From Pseudomonadota bacterium (GTDB lineage Bacteria > Pseudomonadota > Gammaproteobacteria > Xanthomonadales > SZUA-38): a DNA stretch of 64,000 nt. The DNA lies in contig JBCCCR010000009.1 in NCBI GenBank assembly GCA_039033415.1, positions 1-64,000 on the forward strand, given 5' to 3'. Of the stretch, positions 7,248 through 15,700 are shown in pieces (position 1 is the first letter of the stretch; every line of letters starts with the position of its first letter). The translations under genes were made by a program, and so were the position numbers. Under the pieces are notes generated by a model, which saw only the letters and a program-made list of their open reading frames with translations, did not search any database and was not told where the DNA came from.

Positions 7248-8939
7248 ATGCGTTGGCTGATCCGAACCATCACCCGTAAGGCCAAGGGCACCATCGCTCA
7301 CAGCGATGAATCGGTGACGGCTGACTCGCTCAATCTTGGCCGTTCGCCAGGCCAGGATGTGTTTCTTTCTGATCTCCGGGTGGCCCTCGAGCACGCGCGG
7401 ATCGAGTCGCTGAAAGGCAACCGTTTTCGAATCGAATCGCTGATTTCAGCGGGCGTTCGGGTCGACGGCAAGCTGCAGCAGGCGGCCGGCGCCGGCGTTG
7501 GCTCACGGATCGAAATTGGTCATCACCTGATCCGCATCATCAAGCCGCCGGCAGGCTACGACGCTGCCATCGAAATCAGTGAATCGGAAGCCGCTAACGA
7601 ACCCAACGTCTCCAAGTTCAGCGATCGCCCCTTCAGCCTTGGTAAAACCTGGCTCAGCAAGCGGGGCCCTGCCTGGGGCTTTTTTCTGCTGTTCCTGGGC
7701 GTCGGGCTGGCACTGCCGGTCGCCGGGTATTTTGTTCCCGGCCTGCAGGAGAAGCTCCGGGCAAGCCCCCTCCCCTCTGACAATCAGTGGGAGAGCGGCA
7801 CCCTCCAGGCGGCGCATCACTTCTTTGGCGAAGACTGCTCTACCTGCCACACCGAAGCCTTTCGGATGGTAAAGGACGAAGCCTGCGTCGCGTGTCACGC
7901 GACCACAGCGGCGCACGCGGATCCGGAGTATTTCGCTCTGCCTGAGCTGGCCGAGGAGCGCTGCGCAAGCTGCCACAAAGATCACAACGGCCTTGACGGT
8001 CTCGTGCGGCAGGATCAGCGGTTATGCTCGGACTGCCACGCTGACCTTGATGCCACCAGCAACGGGCTCACAACGCTTGCCAACGCTGACGATTTCACCG
8101 CCAACCATCCGCAGTTCAAGGTGGAGCTGGCGGCCTGGGGCGCGGACGGCGAGTTTATGCCACGCCGGGAGTCGCTCAGCAGCGACCTGCTCAGCGAAGA
8201 CTCCAACCTGAAATTTCCGCACGACGTTCACGTCGCCGCCGAGGGAATCAACGCCCCCGACGGCAAGCAGGTGCTGGACTGTGGCGACTGCCATCAGGCC
8301 GAGCCGGGGGGCGGCAAGATGCTGCCAGTGAAATACGAAACCATGTGCGCCGACTGTCACACGCTGGGTTTTGATGCGCAGGCCCCCGATCGGCAGGTCC
8401 CCCACGGCAAGGTTGCTGAGGTCCTGTTTATGCTCGAAGAGTACTACGCCAATCGCGCACTTGAAGGCGGTTATGAGGACGTCACGGCGCCGGCGGTGGT
8501 TCGCCAGCGGCGTCGAGTGGGCAGCATCCAGCGCCTGAGCCAGACCGAGCGGGCGGCTGCGCTCGCCTGGGCCCGCAGCAAGTCGCGCCGCGTTGGGGAA
8601 GATCTGTTTGAGGGCCAGGCCTGTTCGGTATGCCACCGGGTGACGCGAAGCGGCGAAGGCGACACGCTGGCCTGGCAGGTGAGTCCGGTTCGCGTTGCCG
8701 GCGTCTGGTTCCCGAAGGCTGAATTCACCCACGGCTCACACACCACCATGACCTGCGAAAGCTGTCATGACGCGAGGGAATCCGCTTTTAGTGACGACGT
8801 GCTGATTCCCGGGATCGACAACTGCCGTGCGTGCCACGGGGGTGAGGACAACAGCCGCAAAGTCGCGTCTACGTGTGTAAGCTGTCATAACTATCACATC
8901 TACGATGAAGTGATCATGGCGTCGGGAAACGCCGAGTAA
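7248..8939 (+). CDS. membrane-anchored decaheme cytochrome c with N-terminal FHA-like domain
   Basis: Of the 563 residues, 1-100 resemble a forkhead-associated domain (LNLGRSPGQDVFLSD, then ALEHARI, then GVRVDGK). The usual Ser of the S-x-x-H loop is Ala and the usual Asn before the late Gly is Ala, so phosphothreonine binding may be weakened or lost. A single transmembrane helix spans about 142-164. The C-terminal part has ten CxxCH haem c motifs, starting at residues 197, 213, 239, 260, 345, 367, 459, 503, 526 and 543. Expected topology is FHA in the cytosol and haems in the periplasm. The position in the operon suggests it takes electrons from the b-haem protein, or delivers to it. The haem part looks like the NapC/NirT/cytochrome c3-like class rather than MtrA. 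Confidence 0.85.
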   Translation: MRWLIRTITRKAKGTIAHSDESVTADSLNLGRSPGQDVFLSDLRVALEHARIESLKGNRFRIESLISAGVRVDGKLQQAAGAGVGSRIEIGHHLIRIIKPPAGYDAAIEISESEAANEPNVSKFSDRPFSLGKTWLSKRGPAWGFFLLFLGVGLALPVAGYFVPGLQEKLRASPLPSDNQWESGTLQAAHHFFGEDCSTCHTEAFRMVKDEACVACHATTAAHADPEYFALPELAEERCASCHKDHNGLDGLVRQDQRLCSDCHADLDATSNGLTTLANADDFTANHPQFKVELAAWGADGEFMPRRESLSSDLLSEDSNLKFPHDVHVAAEGINAPDGKQVLDCGDCHQAEPGGGKMLPVKYETMCADCHTLGFDAQAPDRQVPHGKVAEVLFMLEEYYANRALEGGYEDVTAPAVVRQRRRVGSIQRLSQTERAAALAWARSKSRRVGEDLFEGQACSVCHRVTRSGEGDTLAWQVSPVRVAGVWFPKAEFTHGSHTTMTCESCHDARESAFSDDVLIPGIDNCRACHGGEDNSRKVASTCVSCHNYHIYDEVIMASGNAE

Positions 8940-8955
8940 AGAAAAGGGGAACAAC

Positions 8956-10935
8956 ATGTCGACCCAATGGACCAGCTGGACCAGATCGACAGGGATGGGG
9001 ATCGCAGCCTTCTGCCTAACGCTGATGGCCGGCTGTGGCGGCGGCAGTACCAGCACGGAGCCTGGGACGGCCGAACCGCCTCCTGATACGACCCAAAACC
9101 AGGGTTGCGACGGCTCATGCGCCACCGCCAACTCGTTTTTATCCGAGACGCAGGTTCAGCAGATCATTGCGCAGGCCGTGGCTGAGGCGAACGCGCTCGG
9201 GTCCCCGGCGACCATAGCGGTTGTCGACCGACCCGGTAACGTGCTCGCCGTCTTCCAGATGACCGGCGCGCCCGCGGCCACCCGGATTTTTTCGGGCAAA
9301 GGCGCCATCGGCGGACTGGAGGAGATTGCGATCATCCCCAGCACGCTATCCGCCATTGCCAAAGCGGTCACCGGCGCCTACCTCTCTTCAGAGGGCAATG
9401 GCTTTACGACCCGCACCGCCAGCCAGATTGTCCAGGAGCACTTCAACCCGGGTGAAATCAACCAGCCGGGCGGTCCGCTGTTCGGGGTTCAGTTCAGCCA
9501 GCTGGCGTGCTCCGACTTCATGCAGCGCTTCGATGCGGGCGGCGCCACGCCGCCCGGGCCCAAACGTTCACCCCTCGGCCTTTCAGCTGATCCCGGAGGC
9601 ATGCCGCTTTATATCGACGGCGTGCCCGTCGGCGGCATCGGCATCGAAAGCGACGGCAACTACACGGCAGATTTGTCGATCGCTGACTTTGATCGAGATC
9701 CGGACGAGCTGATCGCCGTCGCCGGCAGCTTCGGCTTTGCGCCGCCAGCCGATCGGCAGGCCGATCGGATTACCGTCGACGGCAAAACCTTCCGCTTTGC
9801 GGACGTCGGCCCGGCCGATCTCTCGACCGACCCGGCCTCAGCCGCCGGTTTTGGCTCCGTGAACGGGCCGCTTGGCGGTCTGGTCGCGGTTACTGGCTAT
9901 ACCAATGGCGACGTCATCCGCGGCACCGCATTTGGCCAACCGGAATCCGGCATTCGGCCGGATAACGCAGACTATCCGGGGCTCGATGCGTTTGTGCTGG
10001 TTGATGAAAACAACCAGAACCGTTTCCCGCCGAGAGCGGGCACGGACGGCGCCAACGGGATGACCGAAAACGAGGTCAGGATCCTCCTCCAGGAAGCGCT
10101 GAGAGTCGCCAACAGCGCGCGGGCCCAGATCCGACGTCCGGTGGGATCGCAGGCTCGCGTCAGCATCTCCATCGTCGACACGAACGGCGTGATTCTGGGC
10201 ATCGCCCGGACTCGCGATGCGCCGATCTTCGGCCTGGACGTTTCGCTGCAGAAATCCCGTACCGCCAACTTTTTCTCCGGCGCGTTCGCCGGTGACGACC
10301 TTCGGGGTGCACCCGACGCCAACTACATCAACTCGAGTCTCGAAGTCACCGAATCGATTCCGATCGGTAGCTACGTCACCGCAGCTCAGGACTTCCTTGA
10401 GATGCCCACCGCGCTGGACGACGGCGCTTTTGCCTTTGCGGACCGCTCGGGCGGAAATCTGTCGCGCCCCTACTTTCCTGATGGCATTGTCGGCACCGAA
10501 AACGGCCCGTTCAGCAAACCCTTTCCGCTGTGGAGCCCCTTTAGCGTCGGACTGCAGCTCGATCTGGTCTACAACCAGGTGATCGGCCACGTGGCGTTTG
10601 TCGCTGGGGTCACCGGCACGGACGTCACCAACAACTGCACCACCATCGGTCGGCTGCCCAACGGCATTCAGATTTTCCCGGGCAGCGTGCCCGTGTATCG
10701 CGGCAATACGCTCATCGGCGGCATCGGCGTCTCGGGTGACGGCATCGATCAGGACGACATGATTTCGTTCCTCGGCCTGCACAACGCTGGTGAAATCCTC
10801 GGTACGATCAACAACGCGCCGCCGGAGATCCGGGCTGACAACCTGACGCCGAGAGGCGTCCGGCTCCGCTACATCCAGTGTCCGCAGTCGCCGTTCCTGG
10901 ATAGCTCCGAAATCAATCCGTGCGAGGGTAAGTAA
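8956..10935 (+). CDS. lipoprotein with two GlcG/HbpS-like haem-binding domains
   Basis: A 659-residue lipoprotein. The signal sequence ends in the lipobox LMAGC with Cys27, followed by a Gly/Ser/Pro-rich linker. Two copies of the GlcG/HbpS (DUF336) fold can be seen. The first has ATIAVVDRPGNVLAVF near 75-90 and VPVGGIGIESDG near 222-233. The second has VSISIVDTNGVILGIAR near 399-415 and LIGGIGVSGDGIDQDD near 591-606. HbpS proteins bind haem and are secreted or surface-attached. An AAGGGGAA ribosome-binding site precedes the ATG. Its place between two decaheme genes suggests haem handling or an electron-conduit scaffold. Haem binding is inferred from the family; no ligand residue was identified. 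Confidence 0.75.
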   Translation: MSTQWTSWTRSTGMGIAAFCLTLMAGCGGGSTSTEPGTAEPPPDTTQNQGCDGSCATANSFLSETQVQQIIAQAVAEANALGSPATIAVVDRPGNVLAVFQMTGAPAATRIFSGKGAIGGLEEIAIIPSTLSAIAKAVTGAYLSSEGNGFTTRTASQIVQEHFNPGEINQPGGPLFGVQFSQLACSDFMQRFDAGGATPPGPKRSPLGLSADPGGMPLYIDGVPVGGIGIESDGNYTADLSIADFDRDPDELIAVAGSFGFAPPADRQADRITVDGKTFRFADVGPADLSTDPASAAGFGSVNGPLGGLVAVTGYTNGDVIRGTAFGQPESGIRPDNADYPGLDAFVLVDENNQNRFPPRAGTDGANGMTENEVRILLQEALRVANSARAQIRRPVGSQARVSISIVDTNGVILGIARTRDAPIFGLDVSLQKSRTANFFSGAFAGDDLRGAPDANYINSSLEVTESIPIGSYVTAAQDFLEMPTALDDGAFAFADRSGGNLSRPYFPDGIVGTENGPFSKPFPLWSPFSVGLQLDLVYNQVIGHVAFVAGVTGTDVTNNCTTIGRLPNGIQIFPGSVPVYRGNTLIGGIGVSGDGIDQDDMISFLGLHNAGEILGTINNAPPEIRADNLTPRGVRLRYIQCPQSPFLDSSEINPCEGK

Positions 10936-10936
10936 T

Positions 10937-12733
10937 ATGAACCAGCGCATCACGGCAATCGTATTCCTGCTGACCGTTATGACCAGCGGGTCATCCCAGG
11001 CGCTCAGCCTGACCGACGCGGCCGCCCTGCTCTCACAGTCGGTGAGCAGCGCGGACGAAGTGCTCCGCAAGCGGGCAGGCCGCCGGCGTCCCGGCAAAGA
11101 GCCGCCGGCGGAACAGGCGGAGCCGGAAATTGATCCGGCGCGCATCATGCCGGTGCCCGCCAAGACCACCGGGGAGTTCTACGCGCCGGTTCCGGATCGC
11201 TGGCGCATCATGGAATCTTTGGGCCAGCAGCAGAACTGGTGGGACCCCTACAACATCAACACCTATAAAGCGGACAAGCCGCTGTTTGACGACTGGTTCC
11301 TGAACATCCTGGCCATCTCCGATACGGTCATCGAGCCTCGCAGCATCCCCACGCCGGTGGGTCTGCAGTCAACCACCGACGCGGGCGCCATCGATATCTT
11401 CGGCGAAAACGATCAGCTGATCTTCGCGGAGAATCTGATTGTCGGCGCCGTCTACTACAAAGGAAACACGGTGTTTCGGCCGCCGGACTGGGAGTATCGA
11501 CTCACCCTCGCCTTCCAGTACAACCGGGTTGAAGTCGACGAGCGGCGCTTCCTGTTTGTCGATCCGCGATTCCGTGAGGAAACCCGGGAAGATTTTCACG
11601 TGGGGGTTCAGGAGCTATTTGTCGATAAGCACCTGCGCAACGTGTCAACCCGCTACGACTTCGACAGCTTTCGCTTCGGCATCCAGCCGTTTTCCTCGGA
11701 CTTCCGGGGCTTCCTGTTCCAGGACCTGCAGATGGGCGCACGCCTGTTCGGTAACCGGGACAACAACAAGTACCAGTACAACCTCGCCTGGTTCCGTCGG
11801 CTTGAGAAAGATCTGAACACCGGTCTCAACGACATCGAAGAAGGGCTGCGCGATGACGACGTGTTTATCGCCAACGTCTACGCGCAGGATTGGCCGGTTC
11901 TCGGTTTCTTCTCCCAGGCTACGGTGGTGCACAACCGCAACCGGGAAGATGAGTTCTTTTTTGACGAAAATGGGTTCATCGCCCGTCCGGCGTCGCTCGG
12001 CAACGAACGTCCCCGAAACTATGACGTGACCTACCTGGGTTTCAACGGCGACGGGCATTTCGGGCGTTACAACCTGACCGCGTCCGCCTACCTGGCGGTT
12101 GGTGACGTTGAGCCGGCCGTGTTTTCCGACCAGAAGGTCGACATCGAAGCCGCCTTTGTGGCGGCTGAGGCCGGCGCAGACTTCGACTGGGTTCGGCTGC
12201 GGCTCTCGGCTCTGTACGCCTCGGGTGACAATGACCCCTTCGACGACGAGGCCAACGGTTTCGACGCCATCTTCGAAAACCCCATTTTTGCCGGCGCGGA
12301 TACGTCCTACTGGATCCGTCAGACCGTCCCGCTGGTTGGCGGCGGTATCGTCACGCTGTCCGGTCGTAACTCGATTCTTCCCTCGATGCGATCGTCTAAA
12401 GAGCTCGGGCAATCCAACTTCGAAAACCCTGGCCTGAAACTCATCGGTATCGGCGCGGATCTCGATCTGACGCCCCAGACTCGCCTGTCATTCAACGTCA
12501 ACCAGATGTGGTTTGACGATACGTCGATTCTGGAGGTGGCGAGAAACCAGGGTCCGATCGACTCGGAGCTTGGACTCGACGTGTCCGCAGCGCTGATCTG
12601 GCGGCCGTTTATGTCGCAAAACGTGGTCGTCCGGCTGTCCGCCGCCGGCATGATTCCAGGAGAAGGTTTTGAGCAACTGTTTGGCGATGAAGATCATTAC
12701 TCCGTACTTGCCAACATCATTTTGGCCTACTGA
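10937..12733 (+). CDS. outer-membrane beta-barrel protein of the electron-transfer operon
   Basis: A 598-residue exported protein with a signal peptide (first ~22 residues, ending SSQA). After a Pro/charged linker, alternating aromatic/polar strands continue to a C-terminal Tyr (NIILAY), typical of an outer-membrane barrel. The start lies only one base after the preceding stop, so the two genes are translationally coupled. By position it would be the porin sheath through which cytochromes exchange electrons, as MtrB does in porin-cytochrome conduits. I see no CxxC motif near its N-terminus like that of MtrB, and I do not recognise the family. A general porin is the alternative. Confidence 0.65.
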   Translation: MNQRITAIVFLLTVMTSGSSQALSLTDAAALLSQSVSSADEVLRKRAGRRRPGKEPPAEQAEPEIDPARIMPVPAKTTGEFYAPVPDRWRIMESLGQQQNWWDPYNINTYKADKPLFDDWFLNILAISDTVIEPRSIPTPVGLQSTTDAGAIDIFGENDQLIFAENLIVGAVYYKGNTVFRPPDWEYRLTLAFQYNRVEVDERRFLFVDPRFREETREDFHVGVQELFVDKHLRNVSTRYDFDSFRFGIQPFSSDFRGFLFQDLQMGARLFGNRDNNKYQYNLAWFRRLEKDLNTGLNDIEEGLRDDDVFIANVYAQDWPVLGFFSQATVVHNRNREDEFFFDENGFIARPASLGNERPRNYDVTYLGFNGDGHFGRYNLTASAYLAVGDVEPAVFSDQKVDIEAAFVAAEAGADFDWVRLRLSALYASGDNDPFDDEANGFDAIFENPIFAGADTSYWIRQTVPLVGGGIVTLSGRNSILPSMRSSKELGQSNFENPGLKLIGIGADLDLTPQTRLSFNVNQMWFDDTSILEVARNQGPIDSELGLDVSAALIWRPFMSQNVVVRLSAAGMIPGEGFEQLFGDEDHYSVLANIILAY

Positions 12734-12745
12734 GCGAGGAAACCT

Positions 12746-15700
12746 ATGAAATACCGTCATCCCCTCGCCCTTGCCGCGCTGCTGCTTCTGAGCTCCGGCG
12801 CCTTTGCCGCCGAAGGCGAAAAAGCCCGCGAAGTTCATAACGAGCGCGCACCGGCAGCCCCGGCTTTTCAAACCTGGGAACAAGCAGACGCCAAGAGCGC
12901 AGGCTGCGTCAGCTGTCACCTTCAAACCGACCGCAAGACCATGCACGCCTCGGAAGCGGTCGTGCTCGGCTGCACCGACTGTCACGGTGGTGACGCCAGC
13001 GTCGTCTGGAGTGGCCAGCCGGAAGAGCCGCTGTACTACGAGCCGATACATCGACACGAAACCGGCTATCCGGATGAGCATCATGGTGATGATCACGGCG
13101 GTGACCACAGCGGCGATCACGGCGGAGACCATGGTTCGGACCACGGCGGCGCCAAGGAAAGCCACGGCGGTGGCCATAGCGGCAGCTGGAAGCTCGGCAA
13201 GATGGGTTATGCCCACGACCGTCCGGTTTACGGCGAGCGCTATCAGTCGTACATCGATCGGTCGCACGTCCAGCCCAAATACCCGGACACCTTTGCCTAC
13301 CCTTCCAGCACCAATCCGCGGTCGGCTTATGCGGTATTCAACAAAGAAGATCCCGAGTTTGTACGCTTCGTGAACCCGGGCGATCTGCGGATCGCTCGCG
13401 ACGCCTGCGGCGCCTGCCACCTGCCGATCATTCAGGCGTCCGAGCGCAGCATCATGGCCACCGGCGCTATGCTGTACGGCGGCGCGTCTTATAACAACGG
13501 TATTCTGCCTTTCAAGCGGTACATCTTGGGTGAGAGTTTCACCCGTGACGGTAAGCCGGCGCTGATCAAGAACCCTGTCGAAGTGGACGAAAAGATGATG
13601 GCGCGCGGGATCCTGCCGACGTTGGCGCCTCTGCCGACGTGGCAGACGACCCCCATGGCCGACGTCTTCCGCGTCTTTGAGCGCGGCGGCCGGAACATCG
13701 TCAACCTGTTTCCGGAAACCGGGCTTCCCAACGCGCTCGGTCAGCTCCAGCGGCTGGAAGAACCGGGTCGGCCGGACTTCCGCCAGTCCAACCGCGGACC
13801 TGCTACCGGTAACCGTGTCGCGATCCCGGTACTTAACATCCATAAGACCCGCCTGAACGATCCCAACCTCTGGTTTATGGGCACCAACGACAATCCGGGC
13901 GATTTCCGCCATTCCGGCTGCAGTTCCTGTCACGTGGTGTACGCCAACGACCGGGAATGGAAGAGCTCCGGCATGTATGCCGAGTTTGGCCACCGTGGCC
14001 TGACACAAACGGTGGATCCGACAATTCCGAAAGACATCCCGGGTCACCCGCTGAAACATGAGTTCACCCGGGCTATTCCCACCAGCCAGTGCATGAACTG
14101 CCACATGCACCAGCCGAACATGTTCCTCAACACGTATCTGGGCAACACGATGTGGGACTACGAGTCCGACGCACCGTTCATGTGGCCCGAGGAGCAGCAG
14201 GATCATCCGCACCACATTAAGCGGACGCTCCTCGACCGCAACCCCGAGGAAGCGGTGATTCGAGGCAAATGGGCCGACATCGAGTTCCTGGAGCAGGTGT
14301 CGGAGATGAATCCCGATCTCAATGACACCCAGTTTGCCGACTACCACGGCCACGGATGGAACTTCCGCGGCATCTTCAAGCGCGACCGCGAGGGGAACCT
14401 GCTCGACGCAGAGGGTGCGCAGGTTGCCAACGACGATCCGAAGAAGTGGGATAAGGCGGTACACATGTCGTCCATCCACGCGGACGTTGGCATGCACTGC
14501 GTCGATTGCCACTTCGATCAGGACGGCCACAGCAACGGCCACATCGTTGGCGAGGTGATGGCGGGCGTCGAGATCAAGTGCATTGATTGTCACGGCACGC
14601 CCGATGAGTACGCCACGCTGCTAACCAGTGGCGCCATGGCCCCACCGGCTGGCAACAACCTGGCGCTTAAGCGCAACCCGGACGGCAAGCGCCGATTCGA
14701 GTGGCGGGGCGGCAAGCTGATCCAGCGCTCGCTGGTGAATCCTGGCCTTGAGTGGGAGGTGAACCAGCTCAAGGACAGCTCGACCCCGGGCCATCCCGAG
14801 TACAACGTGAAGTCTGCCCGGGCCAAGCTCATGTCCAAAGACACAGCCAGCATGGACTGGGGCCAGCACGTAGAGGAAGACGAGCGTGCTCACGGCTATG
14901 ACAACATGTTGTGCTACACCTGCCACACGTCCTGGACCACCAGCTGCGGCGGCTGTCACCTGCCGATCCAGGCAAACTGGAAAGCCAAAGAGCATCATTT
15001 TGAAGGTGAGTTCAGCCGAAGCTACGCCACCTACAACCCGCAGGTGGCGCGCGATCAGATCTTCATGCTGGGCCGCCATGGCGAAATCAAGCACAACAAG
15101 ATCGCCCCTGTCCGTTCGACCTCTGCCCTGATATTGTCATCGCGGAACGCGAACCGGGAGCTCATCTACATTCAGCAGCCTCCGATCGCCGCTTCGGGCT
15201 ACAGCTCCCAGGCCATGGCGCCGCACTTCCCGCACACCACGCGCCTGACCGAAACCAAAACCTGCACCGATTGTCACCTGTCGAAGGAGAACGACAACAA
15301 CGCGATCATGGCGCAGCTGCTGATGCACGGCACCAAGTTCATCGACCTGATGGGTTACAACGCCTGGCTGGGCACCGAGGGCCAGGTGGCCGCCGTTCGC
15401 GTGACCGAATGGGACGAGCCGCAGGCGGTGATCGGCAGCTACCTGCATCAATACGCCTATCCGAAGTGGTACGCCGAGCACGAGGACAACGGCCGAGAGC
15501 TCAAAGAGGCTTACAAGCACCGTTCTGGCCCGGTCGGTTGTATCCAGCTGCGGGGTGAGTACGTCTTCGTCTCCGAGGGCCCCAAAGGCACCCGCGTGTA
15601 TGACGCCGCGTCCATTGCCAACAAAGGCATATCGCAGCGGCTCATCACGGCGCCGTTCTCTCCCCTGGGTCACAACACGCGGATCAAGAGCGAAAACGCC

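Noticed and set aside
9838-11169. Minus-strand open frame (443 residues) opposite the HbpS-like lipoprotein
   Set aside because: It spans the junction of two plus-strand genes, with no start signal or domain; a shadow of GC-rich coding sequence.
13080-13190. Short tandem repeat DNA, considered as a minisatellite or CRISPR-like repeat
   Set aside because: The repeat is a coding His/Asp/Gly tract within one open frame with irregular units and no spacers.
12488-14593. Long minus-strand open frame (701 residues) opposite the barrel end and the decaheme cytochrome
   Set aside because: The plus strand there has ten CxxCH motifs, a signal peptide and ribosome-binding sites. The antisense frame has no signal, family motif or start signal and is explained by high G+C codon bias.
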